The notes under the pieces were generated by a model. The model was not told the origin of the DNA and ran no database searches. It saw only the letters and a list, made by a program, of their open reading frames with translations. Made by a program: the position numbers and the translations under genes. From Pedobacter rhizosphaerae (GTDB lineage: Bacteria; Bacteroidota; Bacteroidia; Sphingobacteriales; Sphingobacteriaceae), in NCBI RefSeq assembly GCF_900111155.1, contig NZ_FOGG01000008.1:79048-143047 (forward strand): DNA of 64,000 bases. Direction: 5' to 3'. Positions 17,563 to 25,760 of the stretch are shown here, piece after piece (position 1 is the stretch's first letter; every line of letters begins with the position of its first letter).

Positions 17563-17613
17563 TTTGCAGTAAATTCAAGTCCTTTGCTTATCTTAGTATA
17601 AAATAGTATTTCA

Positions 17614-17847
17614 ATGACTGTTAAATCGCTAAAAGACGAAGATAAGTTGCCAATTAAGCAAGTAATCAATGCTATTAATAAAACAATGGATGATGTACTT
17701 CGTGTGGTTGATGCAATGGACTTGGGTAGGACGGAAGTTAAAAGTGACGGGGTATATAGAACTTTTAAAGATGGAAGAGTTATAAAAATTTCTGGTGGAA
17801 ATTTCACAAAGAAAAGAGTTTCCCAAAAAAGAATAAAACTTTTCTAA
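17614..17847 (+). CDS. Small basic protein, putative partner of zeta-like ATPase
   Basis: A 77-residue protein that I do not recognise by family. The first half is helical (DKLPIKQVINAINKTMDDVLRVVDAM); the second half is strand-rich with KSDGVYRTFKDGRVIKISGG, and the tail is very basic (TKKRVSQKRIKLF). Its stop codon is one base before the ATG of the zeta-toxin-like gene, the usual antitoxin-toxin spacing. It has no resemblance that I can see to the classic epsilon antitoxin. The region is more AT-rich than the hem genes around it, consistent with later acquisition. Confidence 0.65.
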   Translation: MTVKSLKDEDKLPIKQVINAINKTMDDVLRVVDAMDLGRTEVKSDGVYRTFKDGRVIKISGGNFTKKRVSQKRIKLF

Positions 17848-17848
17848 C

Positions 17849-18595
17849 ATGGCTGTTAGGCCAAAGCTAAGAATTTTTGCCGGGCCAAATGGATCCGGTA
17901 AAACTACTCTTTATAATTCCATTAAACCGATATATTTTTCTACCAAACTGTTTGTTAATGCCGATTTTTTAGAATCAGATTTTGCAAAAAGTAATTTTTT
18001 AAACCTTTCAGATTTTAATATCTCCTGTTCTCAAGAAGAGTTCGAAAAATTCATTTTATTAAGCGGCCTATATGTAAAAGCTGGCTTTGATCCTGAGGGC
18101 TGGAATTTAGCAATTAAGGAAAATGTTATTGTTAGAGGTTATCATAAAAATGTTAATTATAACTCTTATCATTTCGCAATAATAGCAGATTTTATTCGCC
18201 ATAAACTAATTGAAAATAAAAAGTCTTTTTCTTTCGAAACAGTTTTTTCCCATCCATCCAAATTAGAACTCATCAATTTTGCTCACGAACACAACTATAA
18301 GGTCTACTTATATTTTATAGGTACAGAAACACCAATTATGAATTTGGAGCGTGTAAAAGATCGGGTGAAAAAAGGAGGACATCACGTAGCGCAGGATAGA
18401 ATTGAGAAACGATACTTTCTTACAATGGATTTACTTATACATATGTTAAAGAAAGTTGATGAGACTTATCTTTGGGATAATTCTGGAAGTAAACATAATT
18501 ATATAGGTAATATTAAGGATGGAACTTTAAATTTGGAGTTTTTAAATATTCCAAATTGGATTGATACCTACATTTTGAATAAGATAAAATCATGA
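17849..18595 (+). CDS. Zeta-toxin-like P-loop kinase
   Basis: A 248-residue P-loop protein. The Walker A motif is GPNGSGKTT (12-20), close to the N-terminus as in zeta toxins, followed by FVNADFLE. The FSFETVFSHPSK segment (about 127-138) and RVKDRVKKGGHHVAQDRIEKRY (about 168-189) match the zeta substrate-loop and lid-arginine regions. Zeta toxins phosphorylate UDP-N-acetylglucosamine and block wall synthesis; other relatives of this fold have different substrates. Residues about 43-115 look like an extra insert. Its last four bases (ATGA) overlap the start of hemJ, so the two are translationally coupled. Confidence 0.75.
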   Translation: MAVRPKLRIFAGPNGSGKTTLYNSIKPIYFSTKLFVNADFLESDFAKSNFLNLSDFNISCSQEEFEKFILLSGLYVKAGFDPEGWNLAIKENVIVRGYHKNVNYNSYHFAIIADFIRHKLIENKKSFSFETVFSHPSKLELINFAHEHNYKVYLYFIGTETPIMNLERVKDRVKKGGHHVAQDRIEKRYFLTMDLLIHMLKKVDETYLWDNSGSKHNYIGNIKDGTLNLEFLNIPNWIDTYILNKIKS

Positions 18596-19146
18596 TAGAA
18601 ACCCTATTGCCTTATTACCTTTACTTTAAAGCAGTTCATATCGTTTTTGTGATCAGCTGGATGGCTGGCCTTTTCTATATTTTGAGTTTATTCATCTACC
18701 ATACAGAGGCCAATGATAAACCTGAACCAGAAAAAAGTGTTTTGGTTGAGCAGTTCGTTAAAATGGAGGCTACTTTGTGGAAAATCATAGCTACTCCGGC
18801 AATGATCATTTCTGTTATAGCAGGTGCCGGAATGTTAACATTAAATTCTGGGCTGCTTCAAATGGACTGGATGTGGGTTAAGCTCGGTTTCGTAGTTGGA
18901 TTACTCATTTACCACTTTATCTGCCAAAACATTGTTAAACAGCTTAAAAACAACCAATACAAGCTAACCAGCTTTCAGTTGCGCTTGTGGAGGGAGTTGG
19001 CTACCATTTTTATGATTGCCATTGTTTTTGTAGTGATCTTAAAAAATGCCATCAACTGGGTGTACGGCCTTATTGGTATCATGGGGGTTGCTATGGCCAT
19101 CATGATAGCGGTTAAACTGTACAAAAATTACAGGCTAAGGAAATAA
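18592..19146 (+). CDS. hemJ: Protoporphyrinogen IX oxidase HemJ (UPF0093/CopD-like)
   Basis: HemJ oxidises protoporphyrinogen IX to protoporphyrin IX in the inner membrane. The 184-residue protein has four hydrophobic helices (about 10-32, 60-82, 92-112, 132-175). It also has the family signature HIVFVISWMAGLFYILSLFIYH, with the conserved His16, and the conserved Lys in WMWVKLGFVVGLLIYH. Many databases label this family CopD or a hypothetical membrane protein, but the haem context supports HemJ. Its ATG lies inside the end of the zeta-like gene, so its expression depends at least partly on that transcript. Confidence 0.88.
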   Translation: MIETLLPYYLYFKAVHIVFVISWMAGLFYILSLFIYHTEANDKPEPEKSVLVEQFVKMEATLWKIIATPAMIISVIAGAGMLTLNSGLLQMDWMWVKLGFVVGLLIYHFICQNIVKQLKNNQYKLTSFQLRLWRELATIFMIAIVFVVILKNAINWVYGLIGIMGVAMAIMIAVKLYKNYRLRK

Positions 19147-19283
19147 GCCTGATGATCAAAAAATAAGAACCAAGGCCTACAATTCTAAATGAAAATCTTT
19201 AATTCATTGTTAGCCTTTCGTCAACTTACATTTAATCTTGATACTTGAGTTTTTCTACACTATACTTTACGGAAAAACTATCC

Positions 19284-19291
19284 TAAATTTG
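19284..19291 (+). promoter_or_regulatory. Predicted -7 promoter element
   Basis: TAAATTTG, matching TAnnTTTG, 19 bases before the ATG at 19311. It gives the downstream surface-protein gene a transcript separate from hemJ. Confidence 0.5.
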
Positions 19292-19310
19292 GGCGTTAAA
19301 ATCAAAGCCC

Positions 19311-20459
19311 ATGTTTAAAACTTCAAGCCTGAAAAAGGCTGTACTCTTTATAACTTTTCTTTTCAGTACCTACATCGCTTCAGCTCAATTCAATCAATCG
19401 GCTTTTGAAAACAGAATCCGCCCTGATAGCAGCTTAACTGATGAAATTCATTTCAACTTCTACAACCTGAATTATGTTCGAAATTATGAGTATACCAATG
19501 ATTTTCATGATGGTTATACGTTGTATGGAACACAGTTGCAACCACAAATAACATATTATGCCCACCCCAATCTAGCCATTACAGCAGGGGCTTTTATTCG
19601 CAAGGACTTTGGCCGAAATGGTGTTACAGATGCTAAACCCTTGTTTAATGTAAAATACCATAAAAGGAATTTGACGTTAATTTTCGGAAGCCTGGAAGGG
19701 GGAATCCAGCATAAATATATTGAACCACTTTACGATTTTGAAAGAACGCTTACCAACCCGATAGAGTATGGTACACAGTTGCTGGTAGAACGCGAAAAAT
19801 TTAACTTAGATGCCTGGATTGCCTGGCAGAAAATGATTTATACCGGTGAAGCGGCGAAGGAAGAAATTATTGGAGGTTTATCAACAGAGACTACGCTGGC
19901 AGAAAGTAATGGCTGGAAGTTTAGTGTTCCTGCCCAATTCTTAGTTTTTCATCAAGGCGGACAAATTGATGTATTAAAGGAAATTCCAATCACAACGATG
20001 TTCAATGGCGCTGCCGGACTAAAATTACATAAGCAGATTAATACCAATATTAAACAGGTTTATACCGATAACTATATTGCAGCTTATAAAGATTTTTCAC
20101 CAGATAAGCGCAGGGCCTACGAAGGTGGATTTGGTTTGTGGCTTAACGCTGGTGTGGAAAGTAAATGGGGTAGCTTGGTAGCCACTTATTGGAAAGGAAA
20201 TAACTTCATTTCGATTAAAGGAATGCCACTTTATGAATCTGTATCGTATAATTTGTATAGCCCAGGCTTAACGCAAAGTAAAAGAAATATAGTGGCTTTA
20301 AGATATGCCTACCAAAAGGAACTGATACCTCATTTTTATTTAGATGTTCGCTTTGAGCCTCATATTGATTTAGATAACTCTGATAAGCAGCTTCAATTTA
20401 ATCACTCTTTTTTCTTAACCTATAAGCAGGATTTTAAACTGTTTAAAACCAAAAAATAA
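19311..20459 (+). CDS. Exported beta-barrel-like protein, function unknown
   Basis: A 382-residue protein with a cleavable signal peptide (KKAVLFITFLFSTYIASAQ, cut near residue 25). The mature part alternates short aromatic strands (DEIHFNFYNLNYVRNYEY, PQITYYAHPNLAITAGAFIRKDFG) and ends in a strand-like NHSFFLTYKQDFKLF. This suggests an outer-membrane beta barrel. I do not recognise a family with a known substrate. It has its own predicted promoter and a downstream hairpin, so it seems to be a single-gene unit. Confidence 0.7.
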   Translation: MFKTSSLKKAVLFITFLFSTYIASAQFNQSAFENRIRPDSSLTDEIHFNFYNLNYVRNYEYTNDFHDGYTLYGTQLQPQITYYAHPNLAITAGAFIRKDFGRNGVTDAKPLFNVKYHKRNLTLIFGSLEGGIQHKYIEPLYDFERTLTNPIEYGTQLLVEREKFNLDAWIAWQKMIYTGEAAKEEIIGGLSTETTLAESNGWKFSVPAQFLVFHQGGQIDVLKEIPITTMFNGAAGLKLHKQINTNIKQVYTDNYIAAYKDFSPDKRRAYEGGFGLWLNAGVESKWGSLVATYWKGNNFISIKGMPLYESVSYNLYSPGLTQSKRNIVALRYAYQKELIPHFYLDVRFEPHIDLDNSDKQLQFNHSFFLTYKQDFKLFKTKK

Positions 20460-20463
20460 ACGT

Positions 20464-20493
20464 ATAAGGGTCGGGGATTAATCCGACCCTTAT
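20464..20493 (+). terminator. Hairpin after the exported-protein gene
   Basis: ATAAGGGTCGG (20464-20474) pairs perfectly with CCGACCCTTAT (20483-20493) around an 8-base loop, 5 bp after the stop codon. There is no T run, so termination strength is doubtful; it may stabilise the 3' end. Confidence 0.5.
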
Positions 20494-20551
20494 GAGTTTA
20501 AAGCGGTAGCCAATGCCCGTTGGGTTTTTAGCAAAAACGTTGTTAGATAAA

Positions 20552-20599
20552 CCCGATAGCAGTGGTGCCGGTTTTTCACCGGCAGGAACGAATAGCGGG
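20552..20599 (-). repeat. Dispersed hairpin element, copy B (inverted)
   Basis: Read on the minus strand this is the same element as at 9571 and 35779, with inner stem TGCCGGT/ACCGGCA around GAAAA. A GAAAAGC word flanks it at about 20630-20637, as in the other copies, although the second arm of that flanking hairpin is not conserved here. Confidence 0.85.
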
Positions 20600-20756
20600 A
20601 CTGAACCATCAAGAGTATAGCTGTCTCTGCTTTTCTGTAAAAAATAATACATTGATAATCAGTCTGTATTAATGTTTTTTTAACTTTATTTAACTTTTTT
20701 GTAATCCCTATGCAACCATTGTTTGTGATCTGCCATCTTCTATATACAAACACACA

Positions 20757-21326
20757 ATGAAATTGACGCATACCTATACGATAAACGAGTTGATGGAGGG
20801 CTGTAAGGCTGGCGACCGGAAGATGCAGGAGATGCTGTACAAGCAAACTGCATCGAAAATGCTGGCGGTTTGCCTGAGATATGCCAAAGATAGAATGGAA
20901 GCAGAAGATGTATTGCAAATGGGATATATCAAAATCTTTCAAAAGATTAAGGAATATAGGGGAGATGGATCTTTTGAAGGGTGGATTAGAAGAATAATGG
21001 TAAATACTGCAATCGAAAGCTATCGCAAGAACCTTAGGGGTTTAACGGTTGTAGAAATTGATGAAGCGTATGAACAGCCTTCAACAGGTTTTGATTTTAG
21101 TCGGTTGGGGATGCAAGACCTCATGAAAGTAATACAAAAATTAGCAGATGGTTATAGAATGGTTTTTAATATGTACGTAATTGAAGGATACTCGCATAAG
21201 GAAATTGGAGAGGCACTAGGTATATCTGAAGGAGCCAGTAAATCGCAATTATCGAGAGCACGGGCAATATTAAAAGAAGAAATTATAAAAATGGAGGGCT
21301 TTGGTTATGCAACCTATACAGGATAA
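20757..21326 (+). CDS. ECF-type RNA polymerase sigma factor
   Basis: A 189-residue sigma-70 family protein. Region 2 (about 22-90) includes LAVCLRYAKDRMEAEDVLQMGYIKIFQ and FEGWIRRIMVNTAIESYRK. Region 4 (about 125-178) includes YRMVFNMYVIEGYSHKEIGEALGISEGASKSQLSRARAILK, the helix-turn-helix for the -35 region. It lacks regions 1 and 3, which defines an ECF sigma. The following gene overlaps its end and encodes a membrane protein, the common sigma/anti-sigma arrangement. Target genes are unknown; the exported protein at 22171 is a candidate. Confidence 0.93.
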   Translation: MKLTHTYTINELMEGCKAGDRKMQEMLYKQTASKMLAVCLRYAKDRMEAEDVLQMGYIKIFQKIKEYRGDGSFEGWIRRIMVNTAIESYRKNLRGLTVVEIDEAYEQPSTGFDFSRLGMQDLMKVIQKLADGYRMVFNMYVIEGYSHKEIGEALGISEGASKSQLSRARAILKEEIIKMEGFGYATYTG

Positions 21327-22056
21327 AGATTTTGATCAGTTATTTAAAAATACTTTTGCAGATGCGGAAGTTGCCCCCTCAAGAGATTTGTGGAAGGATA
21401 TTGAAGCGGAGATTGCACCCAAAAAGAAAAGAAAGTTGCCCATTTTGTGGCTCACAGCTGCGGCAATTTTAATAGTGGTTACCATTGGGATTTTAATTAA
21501 CAAGCAGCAAGAAACTGTATCAACAGGGAATAAACTAGCAAACAATGGCATAGAGAGGGTAAAACCAGTAACCAAAGAGCCTGTGAAAGCTATTGTTGAA
21601 GCGACAATTAAGCCTGAAGAGAAAGTTACTGAAAAAACAGGTCAACTTACTTCTTTAGCAAAGAAAAAGGATAGCCAGCCTAAATTGGCAGATAAGCCAC
21701 AAGTTGTAACAGCGCCACAAGATGTAAAACAAGATGTTCAACTGGCACACCACAATGAGGTAAAACCACAAGGTCAGGATATTTTGAAACAAAAAATAGA
21801 TGATGCTATTCAAGAACCCAAAGAGGAAACCGTTATTGCTAATAATTTAACTCCGATTAAAGCAGATGAACCCATCAATGACAATGAGCAAAGTTTTAAG
21901 AATATTAAAAATGTGGGCGATGTAGTAAATATTATCGTCAATAAAGTAGATAAGAGAAAGGATAAATTCATCCAGTTTAGAACAGACGATGATGACTCTT
22001 CACTTTCCTCTATCAATATTGGTCCTTTTAAAATAGGTAAACGCAATAAGAAATAG
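21307..22056 (+). CDS. Single-pass membrane protein, putative anti-sigma partner
   Basis: About 249 residues from the ATG at 21307; a TTG at 21301 is also open. The short N-terminal cytoplasmic part (KDFDQLFKNTFADAEVAPSRDLWKDIEAEI) and the transmembrane helix near residues 44-62 fit an anti-sigma arrangement. A long Lys/Pro/Gln-rich, low-complexity periplasmic region follows, ending FKIGKRNKK. The gene overlaps the ECF sigma gene by about 20 bases, which implies coupled translation and a functional partnership. No zinc-finger anti-sigma motif is visible, so the role rests on position and topology. Confidence 0.7.
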   Translation: MQPIQDKDFDQLFKNTFADAEVAPSRDLWKDIEAEIAPKKKRKLPILWLTAAAILIVVTIGILINKQQETVSTGNKLANNGIERVKPVTKEPVKAIVEATIKPEEKVTEKTGQLTSLAKKKDSQPKLADKPQVVTAPQDVKQDVQLAHHNEVKPQGQDILKQKIDDAIQEPKEETVIANNLTPIKADEPINDNEQSFKNIKNVGDVVNIIVNKVDKRKDKFIQFRTDDDDSSLSSINIGPFKIGKRNKK

Positions 22057-22170
22057 TTCAGTTATCAGTTAACAATTTTCAGTTTGCGATTAGTGATGAA
22101 CAGTTAAATCGGTCAATTATACAGTTAGAGAATTAATCAGTTAAGCAATTCAATAATAACACAACACAAT

Positions 22171-22953
22171 ATGAAACGTCTAATTTTTACAACACTTTTG
22201 GTAAGCGGACTTGCCGGTGTTATGGCTCCAGGTGCATTTGCACAACAAGACAGTACAAAGAAAAAAAACGATTATAGTGATGGGCATGGAATTATTATTA
22301 AAACCAGGTCGTCAGACTCTACTAAAAAAGGTCGTTTTGTTGGTGGAATTACTTTTACAAGAGTTGATTTAGGTTTTTCCAGGTTAATAGATAATGGTAA
22401 CTTCAACCTATCTCCAAATAATGAATTTTTAGATTACAAAGGAGGTAAAACCAGTACATTCTCTTTCGATGTACTCCAGTTCGGTTATCGTTTCAACTCT
22501 AATTTTAAGATTTATGTGGCTGGTGGTTTCGATTGGACACTCATTCGTTTAAGAGACAATATCACCATTCAAAAGAATTCGCCTGTATTAACTTATGTAA
22601 CAGAACCCATAGAGTTTTCAAAGAATCGTTTTTCTAGCAGTTATGTGCATATTCCATTAAACTTTGAGTTCCGTACTAAAGAAAATGATCACGGAAAAAG
22701 ATTCTATTTCGTAATAGGGCCAGAAGTAAGTTTCTTGTTAAACGGAAAAGTTAAACAAATTAGTGAGGAACGGGGCAAAGAAAAGTTTTACGATAATTAT
22801 CACTTCCAATCGGTTCGTTATGGAGGAACCTTCAGATTTGGTTATGGCGGCTTAGGGTTATTTACCAAATATTACTTTAACGATATGTTTAATACGCCGG
22901 CACAAGCGGGATTGAAAAACATGAGTTTCGGTGTCACCTTTGGGTTAAATTAA
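22171..22953 (+). CDS. Predicted outer-membrane beta-barrel protein
   Basis: A 260-residue protein with a signal peptide (LIFTTLLVSGLAGVMAPGAFAQ, cleaved near residue 25). The mature part has alternating strands (FSFDVLQFGYRFNSNFKIYVAGGFDWTLIRL, FYFVIGPEVSFLL, GGTFRFGYGGLGLFTKYYF) and ends in MSFGVTFGLN, a typical outer-membrane barrel terminus. It resembles the PorT/OmpW-like small barrel proteins of Bacteroidetes without a clear assignment. It follows the sigma/membrane-protein pair by 114 bp and may belong to the same regulated unit. A strong terminator follows. Confidence 0.75.
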   Translation: MKRLIFTTLLVSGLAGVMAPGAFAQQDSTKKKNDYSDGHGIIIKTRSSDSTKKGRFVGGITFTRVDLGFSRLIDNGNFNLSPNNEFLDYKGGKTSTFSFDVLQFGYRFNSNFKIYVAGGFDWTLIRLRDNITIQKNSPVLTYVTEPIEFSKNRFSSSYVHIPLNFEFRTKENDHGKRFYFVIGPEVSFLLNGKVKQISEERGKEKFYDNYHFQSVRYGGTFRFGYGGLGLFTKYYFNDMFNTPAQAGLKNMSFGVTFGLN

Positions 22954-22978
22954 TACACAACAACACAACAAATAGATT

Positions 22979-23014
22979 AAATCCTGTTTCGGTTAGGCGA
23001 AACAGGATTTTTTA
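22979..23014 (+). terminator. Intrinsic terminator
   Basis: AAATCCTGTTTCG (22979-22991) pairs perfectly with CGAAACAGGATTT (22998-23010) around a 6-base loop and runs into a T tract. It ends the sigma/barrel transcript 25 bp after the barrel gene. Confidence 0.85.
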
Positions 23015-23114
23015 TTTATAATGTTTTAAGGAATTTTTTTCGGCTTTCAGCTTTTAGTACCAGGCTTTAAGCTTTCCTCTTTCAGCTTTCCGCTTTAATC
23101 TTTACTTTTACCCT

Positions 23115-24107
23115 GTGAGCAATACTATAATCAGCGTTAAGAATTTAACAAAGCAATATCAGGCCGAGCAGGCTGGAGGGATTAAAAATATTAGTTTCGA
23201 CATACAGAGGGGCGACGTGGTAGCCATTATAGGTGAAAGTGGCAGTGGGAAGTCGACCTTATTGAAAACTATTTTTGGATTATTAAAAACAGATTCCGGT
23301 GATGTTTTCTTTGAGGATAAAAGGGTTTTAGGCCCTGATGAGCAGTTGATACCCGGGCATAAGCAGATGAAAATGGTTACGCAGGATTTTTCACTCAATA
23401 TTTATGCTAAGGTTTACGATAATATTGCCTCACAATTATCAAATACCGATCTTAAAACCAAGACAGAGAAAACGTTAGCCATTATGGAGCATCTGCGTAT
23501 CCTGCATTTGCAAAACAAAAAGATTATTGAACTTAGCGGGGGCGAGCAACAAAGGGTGGCTATAGCGAAGGCTATGGTGTCTGATACGCAGGTGCTGTTA
23601 CTGGATGAGCCCTTTAGCCAGGTGGATGCTTTATTGAAAAACCAGTTAAGGGCAGATATCAAAAGAGTTGCTTCGGAGACTGGTGTTACTGTAATTCTGG
23701 TTTCACACGATCCGGCAGATGGATTATTCCTGGCAGATCAGTTATTAATTATTAAAGATGGAGAGTTGCTGCAAACGGGTAAGCCAGCAGATATCTATCA
23801 ACACCCTAAGCACATTTATACCGCCCAAATTTTAGGAAATGCTGTAGTATTATCTCGTGAGGATGCAGAGAAAATAGGTTTAAAGACAGCGTTGGAATTT
23901 GTAGTATTTTATCCAGAATGGGCCGAAATTAATAATAGCTGGAACAGCAGGCGTTTTGAAGTTAAGGACGTTTATTACAAAGGCTTTTATGATGAGCTAT
24001 TGGTGGAGCGGAAGGGAGTAAACATTCGTGCTTTGCAATTGAATAGGGGGGAGCATAAAAAGAACGATCACGTTCAGTTAAATATCAGCCATTTTTTGGA
24101 GTTTTAA
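23115..24107 (+). CDS. ABC transporter ATP-binding protein (CysA/PotA-like)
   Basis: A 330-residue ATPase. Walker A is GESGSGKST (about 39-47), the Q loop is VTQDFSLN, the signature is ELSGGEQQRVAIAKAM, Walker B is VLLLDEPFSQVD and the switch His is VSHDPAD. The C-terminal 90 residues after HPKHIYTAQILGN form a TOBE-like regulatory domain as in importers for sulfate, polyamine or iron. No permease or binding-protein gene is adjacent, so the partner and substrate are unknown. The start is a GTG. Just upstream (23,035-23,105) lies a divergent copy of the CTGAAAG-type repeat of the 2.8-3.4 kb array. Confidence 0.9.
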   Translation: MSNTIISVKNLTKQYQAEQAGGIKNISFDIQRGDVVAIIGESGSGKSTLLKTIFGLLKTDSGDVFFEDKRVLGPDEQLIPGHKQMKMVTQDFSLNIYAKVYDNIASQLSNTDLKTKTEKTLAIMEHLRILHLQNKKIIELSGGEQQRVAIAKAMVSDTQVLLLDEPFSQVDALLKNQLRADIKRVASETGVTVILVSHDPADGLFLADQLLIIKDGELLQTGKPADIYQHPKHIYTAQILGNAVVLSREDAEKIGLKTALEFVVFYPEWAEINNSWNSRRFEVKDVYYKGFYDELLVERKGVNIRALQLNRGEHKKNDHVQLNISHFLEF

Positions 24108-24192
24108 ATACAGGTTAATTACATTCTCAGTTATTGGAGAAGGTAATGGGCAGTAGTAATGGAGTAATTCACTCATTCTTTTTCGCGCATAA

Positions 24193-24228
24193 AAAAACGA
24201 CTGCGTTTAAAGAACATCAGTCGTTTTT
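24193..24228. terminator. Bidirectional terminator
   Basis: AAAAACGACTG (24193-24203) pairs with CAGTCGTTTTT (24218-24228). A runs on the left and T runs on the right let it serve both the ABC gene (+) and the lipoprotein gene (-). Confidence 0.8.
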
Positions 24229-24250
24229 ATTCTGTGTGAAGAAAATTACC

Positions 24251-24619
24251 TTATGTTACATTTTCTGCTGCTACCAATACAACTTTTATTCGCATTGGCG
24301 TAGTAGGTAGAGTAGATCTGCTAATGGTTACTCCTCCTATATATGTTTCGTAATCCATATCACCATATGGTAACTGGTAATAACTATTATAGTTTGGTGT
24401 AGCCGTATATACTAAGATTCCCTCATCATAAAAATTTATGTCATCTACCTCATCAATTCTTAAATCCAGGTAATACTTTCCATTTTCTAAAACCCATCTG
24501 TTAGGATTTACGTCAAAAACGATGGTACGATTAGGAGCGTTTTGAACAATTGTTTCTTTTTTGCAGGATACCAAACCTAGTGTGGCGATGCAAAGCATTA
24601 AAATGGTCAGTTTTTTCAT
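24251..24619 (-). CDS. Small lipoprotein, function unknown
   Basis: A 122-residue protein with a lipoprotein signal: MKKLTILMLCIATLGLVSCKKE, with the lipobox LVSC and lipidated Cys at about residue 19. The mature part is rich in Tyr, Asn and Asp and strand-like (RWVLENGKYYLDLRIDEVDDINFYDEGILVY), so it is probably a small beta-fold surface or periplasmic protein. I do not recognise a family. It stands alone between a bidirectional terminator and a divergent DUF4230 gene. Confidence 0.75.
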   Translation of the reverse strand: MKKLTILMLCIATLGLVSCKKETIVQNAPNRTIVFDVNPNRWVLENGKYYLDLRIDEVDDINFYDEGILVYTATPNYNSYYQLPYGDMDYETYIGGVTISRSTLPTTPMRIKVVLVAAENVT

Positions 24620-24755
24620 GTTGATTAGTTTTTATTTGTGTGTTATCTGATCTATTACAAAACTGTTGCCAAAAAAACTTTTATCTGCCTTTATGGATTA
24701 ATTATTGTGTAATTAAGTTATTATATGTTTAAAAACCATTTATTATTTTGTTGAT

Positions 24756-25316
24756 ATGAAATTATTTTTTCGCATTCTCCCTTGGTTAATTTTAGTCATT
24801 GCAGCTTACTTTTTCATTTCTAAAAAGTTTAGTATTAACACATCTGTAGAAAGTAAACATCAGCTTCTGGTAGAAAAAATTGAAGCAATAGGCAAGTTAG
24901 AGCTTGTTCGCTATCAGATTAGTGATGTTTTAGAACATAAAAATAAGACAGATTTCTTACCCGAAGCCAGTGTACTTTTAATTGTGAAAGCGGAGGCAGT
25001 AGGATGTATCGACCTCACAAAAATAACCAGGGAAGATATCGAAATTGATGTGGACACTGCTGTAGTAAATTTACCACAGCCAGAACTTTGTTACGTTAAA
25101 ATTGATCATAAAAACTCGAGAGTTTATGATACGAAGATGGCTTTCTTTAGAGAAGCCAATCTGGTAGATGAAGCTTATAAAGCAGCAGAAAGACAAATAG
25201 GTGCTGAAGTGAAAAAGTCTAACATATTGGGCCAGACTAAAACCAATGCCGTTAATGTGCTTAAACCCATTATTGAAGGTTTAGGCTATAAGAATGTTCG
25301 GTTTACATTTGAGTAA
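24756..25316 (+). CDS. DUF4230 domain protein
   Basis: A 186-residue protein. An N-terminal membrane anchor (about residues 4-22, FRILPWLILVIAAYFFI) is followed by a soluble domain with the DUF4230 pattern IEAIGKLELVRYQISDVLEHKN...EASVLLIVKAEAVGCIDLTKIT, then a C-terminal helix-strand (NVLKPIIEGLGYKNVRFTFE). The anchored domain should face the periplasm. The family is widespread in Bacteroidetes and has no established function. The gene ends 5 bp before a terminator shared with the cupin gene coming from the other side. Confidence 0.85.
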   Translation: MKLFFRILPWLILVIAAYFFISKKFSINTSVESKHQLLVEKIEAIGKLELVRYQISDVLEHKNKTDFLPEASVLLIVKAEAVGCIDLTKITREDIEIDVDTAVVNLPQPELCYVKIDHKNSRVYDTKMAFFREANLVDEAYKAAERQIGAEVKKSNILGQTKTNAVNVLKPIIEGLGYKNVRFTFE

Positions 25317-25346
25317 AAAAAGACCACCTAAGATTATTAGGTGGTC
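25314..25346 (-). terminator. Terminator of the ilv-leu transcript
   Basis: On the minus strand, GACCACCTAA pairs with TTAGGTGGTC (arms 25322-25331 and 25337-25346, 5-base loop), followed by a U run (A7 at 25315-25321 on the plus strand). It lies 5 bp after the cupin stop and closes the long branched-chain amino-acid operon. Confidence 0.85.
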
Positions 25347-25350
25347 GATA

Positions 25351-25701
25351 TTATTTTAAGAAATCTTCGCGGTGAGGATTAAACACATCTATCAAAAGCC
25401 CTGCTTCTAAACAGCGTACCCCGTGGTAAACAAGGGTAGGTGCGAAGAAAACATCGCCTTCATTTAAGACCTTTTTCTCCTCTCCCATTGAAACTTCAAA
25501 GCTTCCCCTGGCCACATAGCTCAATTGTAAATGCGGGTGATTGTGGACGCTCCCAATGGCATCCTTTTCAAAGTCTACCTTTACCAGCATTAAGTTTTCA
25601 TCATAAGCCATGATTTTGCGCTTAACGCCTGCCCCCAGGTCTTCCCAATCAATGTCGTTATCAGCAATTAAGCTTTTGTTTGTTAAATCTTTGAAATTCA
25701 T
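25351..25701 (-). CDS. Cupin domain protein
   Basis: A 116-residue single cupin barrel. Cupin motif 1 is visible as GSVHNHPHLQLSYVARGSFEVSMG (three His and a later Glu able to bind metal) and motif 2 as GDVFFAPTLVYHGV. Small cupins of this kind act as sugar- or metabolite-binding folds, dioxygenases or isomerases; the substrate cannot be told. It is the last gene of the branched-chain amino-acid run, 59 bp after ilvA, and is followed directly by the operon terminator. Confidence 0.85.
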   Translation of the reverse strand: MNFKDLTNKSLIADNDIDWEDLGAGVKRKIMAYDENLMLVKVDFEKDAIGSVHNHPHLQLSYVARGSFEVSMGEEKKVLNEGDVFFAPTLVYHGVRCLEAGLLIDVFNPHREDFLK

Positions 25702-25760
25702 TTTTTTTAAAATTAGGTCAAGTTGGCTTCCTGGTAAAATCGTACAGGTAGTTTTGGTCT

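Noticed and set aside
20490..20942. 150-residue minus-strand open frame over the start of the ECF sigma gene
   Set aside because: It is antisense to the sigma gene and runs through a dispersed hairpin element. Its composition is His/Gln/Leu-rich without domain features, while the plus frame is a clear sigma factor.
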